From assembly GCA_003586115.2 (NCBI GenBank), contig QVOM02000042.1:78651868-78715867 (forward strand): a stretch of DNA of 64,000 nucleotides, written 5' to 3'. How positions within the stretch are numbered: the first letter of the stretch is position 1; every line of letters starts with the position of its first letter. The notes beneath the pieces are model-generated. The model did not search any database and had not been told where the DNA came from. It saw only the letters and a program-made list of their open reading frames with translations. Origin of the DNA: Salvator merianae (taxonomy: Eukaryota; Chordata; Lepidosauria; Squamata; Teiidae). Shown here in pieces: positions 43,281-53,770 of this stretch. A program made the translations under genes and the position numbers.

Positions 43281-43282
43281 AC

Positions 43283-43320
43283 CTAGCCTAGCTGAGCATG
43301 ATCAGATCTGGTTGGTGCTT
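43283..43320 (+). repeat. 5S-rRNA-like segment (possible 5S-derived SINE remnant)
   Basis: agctgagcatgatcagatct followed by ggttggtgcttgga resembles the C-box region of 5S rRNA (agctaagcagggtc..., ggttagtacttgga) at roughly three quarters identity over 34 bases. The rest of the 5S sequence is not clearly present, so a SINE3/5S-type remnant is more likely than a gene. Could be chance. Confidence 0.35.
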
Positions 43321-43385
43321 GGACACTCCACTTCCTTATAATGCTAGATGGTATAGACTAGACTGGGAACATGGGAAGTCTCCTA

Positions 43386-43800
43386 GGGTCCAGTCACACC
43401 TAAGTTTTAATCCAGCTTCAGTCCACTTTTAGATTGAAAGAATGCATCAGCAAAGGGCCTTTCTGCACTTGGCTTTTGTCTGGACTGTATCTCAGAATAG
43501 GGACCTGCTATCCACATGCTAGTACAGATTATAGCACGCCCCAGGTGGGGCCTGCCATAGTTCATAGTAGCATGCAAATGGCAGATCCCTATTCCAAGAT
43601 ATAATCTGGAATAAGGTCAAGTGCAGAAAGGGCCAAAGTGACTAATAGTTTTCTTTCCACCTTATCTAACACAAAGGTGAATTTTCTGAGTTAATACTGA
43701 GTTCTAGATAATACTGAAACATTTTATTACTTCACTGATGTTCTTTCTCAATCTGAAAGTGGACTGAAGCTGGATCAAAGCTTAGGTGCGACTGGGTCCC
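43386..43800. mobile_element. S-family TIR element hosting a P element
   Basis: About 55-bp terminal inverted repeats: GGGTCCAGTCACACCTAAG at the left, and the complement of GGGACCCAGTCGCACCTAAG at the right, both continuing into aatccagcttcagtccactt. Flanked by TA (43384-43385, 43801-43802), consistent with a Tc1/mariner-type MITE. Split by the P element at 43455-43634; without it about 235 bp. Confidence 0.7.
43455..43634. mobile_element. P-family palindromic MITE, copy 5
   Basis: A 180-bp palindrome, GGGCCTTTCTGCACTTGGC to AAGTGCAGAAAGGGCC, with AAA duplicated at 43452-43454 and 43635-43637. Inserted in the S element. Confidence 0.88.
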
Positions 43801-43804
43801 TAGA

Positions 43805-45445
43805 AGAAGGCAGTGGCAGACCTCTTCTGCATTGATTTCAAGAAACCTTCATGAATATGTCCATGCAGTCAGCAAGAATTGAAACTGTTGAACTGTTACT
43901 TTCCTTCTGTTCTTGATATTCTCTGCTGTTCTCCCTTTCCTCTGTGGCTTTTGATTGTGGGTAAGCAAGCGGCTGAAATCAGCAGATACAATTTTTTCCT
44001 CCCCTTGCTGTCTAAATCGAAACCAGCTTTTTGGATTAGTCATAATTTATTTAAGAAAGCAGGGGGAAAAAGTAATTTTCCAGTCTAATCCAGCCTGACA
44101 AAAGCACAGATGCTATGGAGGAAAGCTGCAGTTCAGGCTGCACTGGGTTGGAATTGCTATCAAAGAAGAGCAGATGATCTGAGGTGAGGAGCTGCTAGGG
44201 TCACATATATATCCTCTAAGTAACTTGCTTTGAATTAGAAATACAGACAGTATTTGTACGAGGAGGAATCTTGTGAGTCATGAGTCACAGTTACAGAACA
44301 GGTGACAAATTCAAGGGCATGTTTGGTCATTTTGTTTCAGAGACTGTTGTAGTAGGTATGAAAAAATTATCTACAGATGGTCTTTCCTTGTTTGATTTAA
44401 TGACTACGTAGCAATAATAAAAAGAGTCATTTCCAAAACAAGGCAGTGGTAGTGATGAAGGAAGATGACTTTCAAAAATGGCAGCCTGAAATATGCATCT
44501 ACCAGCAATGGCAGCCAGGATGTCAGGTATATGTGTGAGCTTAGTGTTGTAACACCAGCACAAACAGATTCTTTTGCTGCATAGTGTGGGAAGAGAATGA
44601 AATACCTTGGAACACACTTTCCTTTAGATTTTTAGACTAAAATTGACTTTGTGTTCTGTAAACATGCCATTGCCACCCTAGTGCTTTGCATTATAGCTTT
44701 CATCAGGCCCTTTCATCAGTGATATCTGGTATCTTGAGTCTACCATCACACTTCTTTAAAAGGCACCTGTATATTTGGATAGCAGAATCTTACAAGGGAG
44801 GCTGGCCTTGTGTACCATGTGTATGGAATACTCAATTATGACTCTCCTTATGTTCCTGAACTACAGTTACCAGACGCATGTAGACTGCCTCCAGACATCA
44901 CTTATTTATTCTGCAATTTATTGATTTACCAGTATAAAGCACATCCAGAATTATCACTCATTGTCTAGACATTAGTTCTGTACTCTGCATTTTAACATTT
45001 GCCGCAACAGCGAAGTGAGGTTATAGCTGCAAGTTTTTCTTCCCACGTGACCTAACCCTCCCGTCACACCATACAGGTAACCAATAGCATCACATGAAGT
45101 ATTTCCAGGTAGTGACAGCTGACACCGAACTCTTGCTGTATTTCTTGCACAGTAATCCAAACAGAGCAGCAATTACGAAATAACAGGATATTGTGCTATG
45201 ATAGTTAATTTTACTGGAATAACAATAATGCAGTAAATTGAAACTGTAGTCCAGGACTGTATTGGGAGCACTGTGATCATATCTGGAAAATTAGGTAAAA
45301 TTACAAAATAATTACAGGCTTTTGACCATGTCTGGATGCAGCCAGAATGCTGAGAGTTGATTATTGGGACTTATATTTCTGGTACATCTAGACGGCTACA
45401 GTTGTGTGTCTCTGCGTTACTGACTGAACCTGGGAAATTTTGAAA
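43805..45445. other. No recognisable feature
   Basis: No repeat end or exon that I can support in this stretch. Confidence 0.4.
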
Positions 45446-45449
45446 TATA

Positions 45450-45645
45450 CTCTGAAACTTTCTAATCTGCACTGGCTAGTATATCAGACCAGCAAGCATA
45501 CTTGGGGTCTCCCTTCTGCTACCTGAAGTTAAGGTGGTAAAACAGGGAACCTGGGGACTCCCTTAGACCACACCAGTGTGTGGAAGGGAGGCTTCTAGTA
45601 TACTTGTTGGTCTGGTATACTGGCCACTGTGGAATCACCCTAGAT
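45450..45645. mobile_element. HA-like MITE fragment
   Basis: agaccacaccagtgtgtggaagggaggcttctagtatac is HA-like 3' interior. Ends are decayed (tactggccactgtggaatcaccct). Confidence 0.35.
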
Positions 45646-45731
45646 CTAGTCCTCAAATTTTATAAAAGAAGTCTTAAAGAGGCAATCCAATTACTGGATT
45701 AAATTAAACCAAATGAACTACTTAGCAAACT

Positions 45732-46227
45732 ACTTGTGTCCAGTTCTGGGCACCCCAGTTTAAAAGGGACATTGACAAACTGGAACAAGTTCAGAGAAGG
45801 GTGACCAAAATGGTGAGCGGTCTGCAAACCATGTCCTACGAAGAACGGTTAAAGGACCTAGGAATGTTTAGCCTGCAGAAGAGAAGACTGAGAGGAGATA
45901 TGATAGCTGTTTTCAAGTATCTGAAGGGCTGTCACAGTGCAGAAGGATTGGCCCTATTCTCAGTTGCACAAGAAGGAAGGACTAGAAACAATGGGATGAA
46001 ACTTCAAGGGAGTAGATACAGGCTAGGTATTAGGAAAACCTTTCTGACCGTAAGGGCAATCAGTCACTGGAACAGGTTACCACAGGAGGTGGTGGGCTCT
46101 CCTTCGCTGGAGATCTTCAAGGAAAGGCTGGACAGATATCTGTCTAGGATGGTGTAGTGAATCCTGCATTGAGCAGGGGGCTGGACTCGATGACCCTGGA
46201 GGTCCCTTCCAACTCTATGATTCTATG
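45732..46227 (+). mobile_element. CR1 3' end, 5'-truncated, young
   Basis: Starts at gtgtccagttctgggcaccc and runs to the terminal ATTCTATG octamer. A 118-codon frame (45801-46157) encodes the CR1 C-terminus (MVSGLQTMSYEERLKDLGMFSLQKRRLRGDMIAVFKYLKG...). It differs from 51396-51876 at only a few positions, so both belong to one recently active subfamily. Confidence 0.92.
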
Positions 46228-46329
46228 AAAAACTCTGACAGACCTCCACACCTTTGCTTGCAAGAGCAAATCAAATTGTCGGTTAAGACATCATGGTTAT
46301 TCTGCCTTGCAGACACAACACTTCATCTG

Positions 46330-46830
46330 GGCTTGTCTCTATAAACTCTGAGCAGCCTAGGTTCCAAGGCCAGGACAGTCCTCCACCAACATGCCATGGA
46401 CATAGCAGCTCAAAATGAGTTGGCAGTCATTGCACAATCTAGAGCCAACCCTTATCTCACTAATTTTAAACAACATGTCGACTTAGAGAACTACCACACT
46501 TTCTCTTTGCCTCCTCAACTTCGTAAAGTCTTCACAAAAGCAAGATTTGAACAGTTGAACATCATGACAAAACTGGCTTGCTTTCAAAATATTCTGTACA
46601 ACAAAAAATACTGTATATGTGGTGACACTATCCCAGAAGATTTGACACACTTCTTCATCGAATACTATCTATATGATAGCATCAGGACTAATACTTAATC
46701 CGCCTTCTAGAGAACCATCTACTGCTTGGCAACAAGGCAAAACTGCACATAGTACTTAGTGGATTAGATAAGTACCCCACCCTAAGAGTGGCACTGTTCA
46801 TCTTTAAGGCCATGAAGATTTGAGCTGGGT
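46330..46830 (+). pseudogene. Decayed LINE ORF C-terminus with zinc-knuckle-like motif
   Basis: The frame 46396-46698 contains PPQLRKVFTKARFEQLNIMTKLACFQNI, then CICGDTIPEDLTHFFIEYYLYDSIR. The order 'R..FT.AR...L', 'C.CG......HF....Y...R' resembles the C-terminal tail of several non-LTR retrotransposon polyproteins, in which a CCHC-like knuckle follows the RT. The cysteine spacing is incomplete. No RT motifs are found upstream, so assignment to a clade is not possible. A host-derived sequence is less likely. Confidence 0.45.
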
Positions 46831-46869
46831 TCTGTAATCCAGAAGGTTGAGCAGAGCAGTTAGAATGTG

Positions 46870-47825
46870 GTTGATTTGAAACAGTATTTGTTGATTTTAT
46901 ATATTTGGTTTTTAAATTTGGTTTTGGTATGGTCAGTATTGACTAATCAATAACATTTATGTATGTAGCCCCCAAACTTTATAAAAGAAGGGAGGAAGGA
47001 TAGAGATGTTTTCATTCCCTCTGCGTATGTGCGCAAGGTTGCTACGTCTTTCTATACCAAGTCCTGTGGAACATTTGCTGCTCCTGTTGCCATTCTTCAC
47101 TTTCGGTCTCCCTGGAGGAGTCTGGCTGGCTCCTGTGGGAAGCTGGATGCAGAACTAGACAGATCCATCAGGTCTTCCTCTGTGTACACTTCTTTGTTTC
47201 ATTGTTTTTTCTTTTTCCTGAGCTTTCTTTGATGCTTTGAAAGCTTAATACTAAGCCTGTTCAGGAAAGCAGGTATTTCATTATTTACAGCTTTCTCCTC
47301 TAATATTCTCTGTGGCTTTGCTCAGACAGCTCGTAAATGGTTCAGGCAATGGATCTCCCATCTCTTCCCCTGAAGAGAGTCTGACAGTCTAATAGTTCTT
47401 AAAAATCCCCCCATGCCCTGCCCAATTTACTCTTGCAAATCCCTGTTTTTTCTTCAGCTTTTCATAAACCCTCCACAGATTGTACATATGTAAAGAGAGA
47501 CAATTTAAAATTGCGTGGCTATACTTTATGTATGTGTTCACTTTTTATGTTTTCTCACAAATAAATAATTTCAGCAGTTCTGAAGTCTAAAGGAATATCC
47601 ATACTATAGAAAAAAACCCTGGTTTAATAATGATTCCTTCACTGCAGCAAAGCCTGGGATTTGAGCTTCTGTAAGAGGTGGTGGTGTTACAGTGGAAATC
47701 CCAGGATATTTAAGGAAAATTATAACAACCAAAGTGTCAGAGTAGTGAACAAATAAAACAAAACTAGATAAAAACAATCTAAAACTGAGGGAGAAAAAAG
47801 ATTCTCCAGTAATGTGGGGGTGGGT
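46870..47825. other. No recognisable feature
   Basis: No gene or repeat that I can name. Confidence 0.4.
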
Positions 47826-48397
47826 CGGTAACTACGAGGAATGGTTAAAGGATCTAGGAATGTTTAGCCTGCAGAAGAGAAGACGGAGGGGAGACATGAT
47901 GGCTGTTTTCAAGTATCTGAAGGACTGTCACAGTGCAGAAGGATTGGCCCTATTCTCAGTTGCACAAGAAGGAACATAAGAACATAAGAGGAGCCTTCCT
48001 GGATCAGGCCATGACCCATCTAGTCCAGCATTCTATTTCACACAGTGGCCCATCAATTGCTTCTGGCATTCTCAAGCAGAACATAAAGACAAAAACTTCA
48101 CCTGCTCTTGACTCCCTGCAAATGACATCCTGTCTGTCTTTCCAACCTGGAGGCAGTACCTAGGCATCCATTCTAGTAGCCATTGATACACCTGACCTCC
48201 ATGAATCTGTCCAATCCCTTCTTAAAGCTGTCCAGGCTGATGGCTGTCACCACCTCTTCCAGTAATAAATTCCATAGGCTGATGACCCTCTGGGTGAAAA
48301 AATACTTCCCCTTGTCAGTCCTAACTCACCTACCTTGGTGGGAAATATGAAACCTCTTGAACCGAAAAAAAGAAGAGAAGCTGTGAAGAAGAATAGG

Positions 48398-48904
48398 AGA
48401 GTGGTGGTTGTGGGGGATTCCTTATTGAGGGGAACAGAAGCAGCTGTGTGCAGACCTGACATGACCTCATGAGAAGTGTGCTGCCTTCCCGGTGCACGAA
48501 TCAAAGATGTAACCGAGAGGCTGCCAAGACTCTTCAGTCCTATAGACTATTACCCGTTCCTACTAATACATGTAGGAACAAATGACACCGCAGGAAGGAA
48601 CTTTGAAGCTATCTGCAGAGACTTTGAAGACCTGGGCAGGAAAGTGAAGGAACTGGGAGCACAAGTTGTCTTCTCTTCTATCCTCCCAGTGAATGGCCGT
48701 GGAACAAGAAGATGGAGCAAGATTCTACAGGTAAACAACTGGCTACGTCGATGGTGCTACCAGCATGGATTTGGATTTCTAGACCATGGACTAAACTACT
48801 TATATGATGGACTCCTTGCAAGAGATGGGCTCCATCTTACAAAGACAGGAAAGCACATATTTGGCAGGAGACTGGCTGCGCTCATCAGGAGAGCTTTAAA
48901 CTAG
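48398..48904 (+). pseudogene. CR1 ORF1 esterase-like (SGNH) domain
   Basis: Encodes the SGNH/GDSL hydrolase-like part of CR1 ORF1p: VVVGDSLLRGTEAAVCRPD (block I with GDS at about 48413-48421), VCCLPGARIKDV, then LLIHVGTNDTAGRN (block with GTND), and ARDGLHLTKTGKHIFGRRL (block V with the D..H pair). A TGA at 48470-48472 interrupts the frame just after CRPDMTS; the frame continues unchanged afterwards to the stop at 48904. The coiled-coil and zinc-finger part expected upstream is missing because of 5' truncation. In intact CR1 this protein is thought to help the ribonucleoprotein, with the esterase role unproven. Confidence 0.82.
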
Positions 48905-49029
48905 GGCGAAAGGGGAAGGGAAGTAAAAGTCCAGAGAAAGATAAGCAGCTAATAAATACAGATAAGGATCTTGCTACCAGAAATGAAAGGAAGGAACAAA
49001 GACAAACAGTTTGGAAGGAAACTAGAGGA

Positions 49030-51803
49030 GTCAAGCCTGTAAGAGACATTGGTCACAAACTAAAATGTTTCTATACCAATGCGCAAAGCATGGGAAACAA
49101 ACAAGGAGAACTGGAAATCCTAGCACAGGAAAATAAATATGATGTCATAGGCATAACTGAAACTTGGTGGGATGATACATATGATTGGAACACAGAGCTC
49201 GAAGGATACAACTTATTTAAAAAAAACAGGCTTAATAAAAGGGGAGGAGGTGTTGCATTGTATGTAAGGAAAGTATATACCACCACAGAAATTAATCTTT
49301 CAGATAATGGAAGCCCTGTAGAAACCATTTGGGTGAAAATACAAGGAGAGAGCAACACAAAGGATACTGTTGTAGGAGTTTATTATAGACCCCCTGGACA
49401 AACAGAAGATATGGATGAACTATATATACATCAGATGGCCAAGCTCTCAGGGAAACACGACCTTGTGATTATGGGAGATTTTAACTATCCGGACATTTGT
49501 TGGGAATCTCTCTCTGGCAAAAGTCACGGGTCCAATAAATTCTTATCCTTTCTGGCAGATAACTTCATTTTCTAAAGGATGGAGGAAAAAACAAGGGGGT
49601 CTGCTATCTTGGACCTAATCCTTATTAACAGGGAGGAAATGGTTGAGGAAGTAAGGGTGACTGGGACCCTGGGTGGTAGTGACCATGCTATCATTGAGTT
49701 TTGGATAACGAAAGGAGGAAGATCTGAGAGGACTCAGACTTCAAGGTTAGACTTCAGAGGAGCAGATTTTGATGGACTCAGAAGGAGGGTAGGAAGGATC
49801 CATTGGCTGGATGTCCTAAAGGACAGAAATGTCCAGGAAGGATGGGAAATTTTGAGAAAGGAGATTCTAGAGGCACAATCTTTAACAATTCCTAAAAGAA
49901 GAAAGGATGGCAAGCATCTAAAGAGACCAGGGTGGATGAACCCTGAACTTAATAACTTGCTAAAAAGAAAAAAAAGAAATGTTTAAAAAATTGAAAGAGG
50001 GGGAAATACCAAAAGAAGAATATAATGCAATCGGCAGGAACTGCAGGATAAGTGTCAGAAAGGCTAAAGCTAAAAATGAATTGAGGATTGCAAGGGAGGC
50101 CAAAAACAATAAAAAAGGGTTTTGGGGGTACATCAGAAGCAAAAGAAAAGTCAAAGAAGCTATAGGATCTTTACAGAATGAGAAGGGTGATTTGGTCAAA
50201 AACGACATTGAGAAGGCAGAACTTCTGAACTCCTATTTTGCATCTGTTTTCTCTCAGAAAGGAAATGAAACATCAGTTGGCCTTCACTGTGCTGTTGAGG
50301 GAATAAGAGAATCAAGGCTCTGTATGGACAAGGAGAAGGTGAGGGAACACTTAGCAAACTTAAATGAATTCAAGTCTCCAGGCCCAGATGAATTACATCC
50401 TAGGGTGCTGAAGGAATTAGCTGATATAATTGCTGAACCACTCTCTGTGATATTTGAGAACTCATGGAAAACAGGAGAAGTCCCAGAAGATTGGAGAAGG
50501 GCGAATGTTGTACCTATCTTTAAAAAAGGAAAGAAGGCTGACCCTGGCAACTACAGGCCTGTGAGCCTGACTTCAATACCAGGCAAGATACTTGAACAAA
50601 TCATTAAACAGCATATATGGGAACACTTGGATGGGAATGCAGTAATTAACCAGAGCCAACATGGATTTGTAACAAGCAAGTCATGCCAGACTAATCTCAT
50701 TTCCTTTTATGACAAAATTACTGGATGGATCGATCAAGGAAAGGCTGTGGACATAATATATCTTGACTTTAGCAAAGCATTTGACAAGGTGTCTCATACT
50801 ATACTTACTGAAAAAATGATCAAATATGGGATTGACAGGACAACTGTTAGGTGGATTCATAACTGGCTTAGTGATCGTACTCAAAGAGTGGTCATAAATG
50901 GCTTCACATCCGGTTGGAAGACTGTCTCGAGTGGGGTACTGCAAGGCTCTGTCTTGGGCCCATTGCTGTTCAACATTTTTGTAAACGATCTGGATGAAAT
51001 TTGCAGACGACACAAAGCTAGGAGGGGTTGCTAACACTAGGGAGGAGAAGGAGAGGATTCAAAAGGATTTGGACAAGCTTGAACAGTGGGCTGAAACTAA
51101 CAGAATGACATTTAACAGAGAGAAATGCAAAGTTTTACATCTAGGTAAGAAAAATGACAATATCCAATACAGAATGGGAGGAATCTCGCTGAGCAGCAGC
51201 ACATGTGAAAAGGATCTGGGTGTACTAGTAGATCATAGATTAAACATGAGTCAACAGTGTGATACGGCTACAAAAAAGGCAAACACCATCCTGGGCTGTA
51301 TCAAGAGGAGTATAGAGTCTAGATCACGAGAAGTAATTGTCCCACTTTACTCTTCCTTGGTCAGACCTCATCTGGAGTATTGTGTCCAGTTCTGGGCGCC
51401 CCAGTTTAAAAGGGACATTGACAAACTGGAACAAGTTCAGAGAAGGGCGACCAAAATGGTGAGCGGTCTGCAAACCATGTCCTACGAGGAACGGTTAAAG
51501 GACCTAGGAATGTTTAGCCTGCAGAAGAGAAGACTGAGAGGAAATATGATAGCTGTTTTCAAGTATCTGAAGGGCTGTCACAGTGCAGAAGGATTGGCCC
51601 TATTCTCAGTTGCGCAAGAAGGAAGGACTAGAAACAATGGGATGAAACTTCAAGGGAGTAGATACAGGCTAGATATTAGGAAAAACTTTCTGATCGTAAG
51701 GGCAATCAGTCACTGGAACAGGTTACCACAGGAGGTGATGGGCTCACCTTCGCTGGAGATCTTCAAGGAAAGGCTGGACAGATATCTGTCTAGGATGGTG
51801 TAG
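49030..51803 (+). pseudogene. CR1 ORF2: endonuclease and reverse transcriptase
   Basis: Endonuclease: CFYTNAQSMGNK, IGITETWWDD, IMGDFNYPDICW and GGSDHAIIEF (catalytic E, D, N and H present). [41 protein letters not shown], then [14 protein letters not shown] (leucine replaces the usual proline of GVPQGS), [10 protein letters not shown], and the C-terminal EYCVQFWAPQFKRDI and SRYRLDIRK segments. Defects: an in-frame TAA at 49573-49575 after NFIF; a one-base frame change in the A-rich run near 49975-49985; and a second frame change near 50995, where the residues between LDEI and KFADD are missing. Otherwise open, so the element is young. Confidence 0.9.
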
Positions 51804-51860
51804 TGAATCCTGCATTGAGCAGGGGGCTGGACTCGATGACCCTGGAGGTCCCTTCCAACT

Positions 51861-53510
51861 CTATGATTCTATGATTCTACCCATCAGCTTCAGAGAAAGC
51901 TCCCTGGTCCTAGTGTTATGTGTGAGAGAAAAAAACTTCTCTCTGTCCACCTTATCCATACTATGCATGATTTTATATACTTCAATCAGGCCTCCTCTTA
52001 AACACCGCTTTTCAAGACTGAAGAGGCCAAGGCGTTGCAGCCTGATTTTGTAAGGAAGGTGTTCCAGCCCCTTGATCATTTTGGTTGGCCTTTTCTGCAC
52101 CTTCTCCAGTTCTACAATATCCTTTCTGAGGTGAGGTGACCAGAATTGTACACAATATTCCAAGTGCGGTCTCAACATAGATTTATAAAAAGACACAATG
52201 ACATTTGCCAACATGTTTTCTATTCCCTTCCTAATTACCCCTAGCATTGAATTTGCTTTTTTCACTGCTGCTGCACACTGAGTTGACACCTTCTTTGAGC
52301 TGTCTACCAGAGCCCCAAGATACTTTTCCTGGTCCGTCACAGAAGGTTTGCCCCCCATCAGTTTATAGGTATAATTGGGGTTCTTTGCCCTAATGTGCAT
52401 CACTTTGCACTTGCTAAGATTGAAGTGCATTTGCCATTTTGTTGCCCACTCACTCAGTATCAAGAGATCCCTCTGGAGCTCTTTACAATCACTTTCAGTT
52501 TTTACTGCCCTGAACAATTTAGTGTCATCAGCAAACTTTGCTAACTCACTACTTACCCCTGTGTCTAGATCATTTATGAATAAATTAAAAAGCAAGGGTC
52601 CTAGTACTGAACCTTGCGGGACCCCACTTTTCACCTCTTTCCACTCTGAGAACTGACCATTTATTCCGACTCTCTGTTTCCTGTCCTTAAGCCAGTTACC
52701 AATCCAGGACAGGACCTGTCCTCTTATTCCGTGGCTGCTGAGTTTATTTAGGAGTCTTTGATGAGGGACTTTGTCAAAAGCCTTCTGAAAGTCCAGATAG
52801 ACAATGTCGACTGGATCACCTTTATCCACATGTTTATTAACACTTTCAAAGAATTCTAACAAGTTTGTAAGGCATGATTTACCTTTGCAGAAGCCATGCT
52901 GATTTTCTTTCAGCAATACTTGCTCCTCTATGTGTTTAGTAATTTTATCCTTAATTATGGTTTCCATCACTTTACCTGGAACTGATGTTAAACCAACTGG
53001 TCTGTAATTTCCTGGATCATCCCTGGATCCATTTTTGAAGATCGGTGTCACATTTGCCACCCTCCAGTCTTCAGGCACAGAGCCTGATTTTAGGGAAAGA
53101 TTATATATTTTGGCTAGAAGCTCCGCAATTTCAAATTTGAGTTCTTTAAGAACTCTTGTATGAATGCCATCTGGTCCTGGTGATTTGTTAGCATTTAGTT
53201 TATTAAGACATGCAAGAACCTCCTCCTTGGTTACCTCTATCTGATTTACTTCTTCTGACTCCCTCCCTGAAAGGATTGATTCAGCTGCCGTCATATGCTC
53301 TCTGTCTTCCTCAGTAAAAAAAGAGGCAAAGAAGTCATTTAGCCTTTCTGCAGTCTCCATGTCCTCTGTAATTATCCTCTTTTGTTCATTATGATCTAGT
53401 GGTCCAACTGCTTTTCTAGCTGGATTCCTACTTCTGATATACTTTAAAAAATTCTTGTTATTTCTCTTGATGTTCTTAGCAATGTGCTCCTCAAAATTCT
53501 TCTAGGAAGA
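51861..53510 (-). pseudogene. CR1-B LINE reverse transcriptase, 5'-truncated and interrupted
   Basis: An uninterrupted frame of about 499 codons from the first methionine at 53360, with in-frame coding sequence reaching to about 53510 (KNFLKYIRSRNPARKAVGP). RT motifs are intact: SPGPDGIHTRVLKEL (residues 60-74), NYRPVGLTSVPGK, IVYLDFQKAFDKVPH (186-200), [14 protein letters not shown] (246-259) and KFADDTK (275-281), then HLEYCVQFWSPHLRKDI. The frame runs into the CR1 insertion at 51881; its last native residues (SLKLMG) are continued at 48334-48200 by RVRTDKGKYFFTQRV..WNLLLEEV. The endonuclease and any ORF1 are missing. Confidence 0.9.
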
Positions 53511-53770
53511 ATTCTAGGAAGGACTAGAAACAACGGGATGAAACTTCAAGGGAGTAGGTACAGACTAAATATTAGAAAAAAACTTTCTGACTTAGTGATC
53601 AGTCAATGGAATAGGTTGCCACAGGAGGTGGTGAGATCTCCTTTGCTGGAGGTCTTCAAGGAAGGGCTGGACAGACATCTGTCTGGGATGGTTCAGTGAA
53701 TCCTGCATTGAGCAGGGGGTTGGACTCGACCCTGAAGGTCCCTTCCAACTCTGTGATTCTACAAATCTAA

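Larger units (their letters stand above)
48335..51876 (+). mobile_element. Inner CR1 LINE, nearly full length
   Basis: A 3542-bp plus-strand CR1 flanked by a 5-bp duplication, CTACC (48330-48334 and 51877-51881). It contains part of ORF1 with the esterase-like domain, the endonuclease and RT of ORF2, and ends with tandem ATTCTATG octamers. The 5' end is truncated just before the esterase domain. Several lesions (see the ORF entries) make it inactive. Confidence 0.93.
47975..53515 (-). mobile_element. CR1-B LINE, 5'-truncated, itself split by a CR1
   Basis: Minus-strand CR1-like LINE. Its 3' end with two TTATGTTC octamers is at 47975-47990; the 3' UTR and last coding segment occupy 47975-48334. 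The RT frame continues at 51877-53515. The join at 48334/51877 restores SLKLMG...RVRTDKGKYFFTQRV, the order seen at 3560-3660. About 2 kb of this LINE is present. Confidence 0.9.
47832..53763 (+). mobile_element. Outer CR1 fragment, split by a nested LINE
   Basis: Left part 47832-47974 (ctacgaggaatggttaaagg ... gttgcacaagaaggaa) and right part 53521-53763 (ggactagaaacaacgggatg ... terminal octamer) are consecutive pieces of one CR1 3' end, as shown by the uninterrupted copy at about 51482-51876. The break falls inside caagaagg|aaggactag. AGGAA is found on both sides of the inserted LINE (47970-47974 and 53516-53520). Confidence 0.9.

Noticed and set aside
47975..48320. Possible CRISPR-like or tandem repeat because of repeated cataagaacataag
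   Set aside because: These are the terminal octamers of the CR1-B LINE; there is no spacer-repeat pattern.
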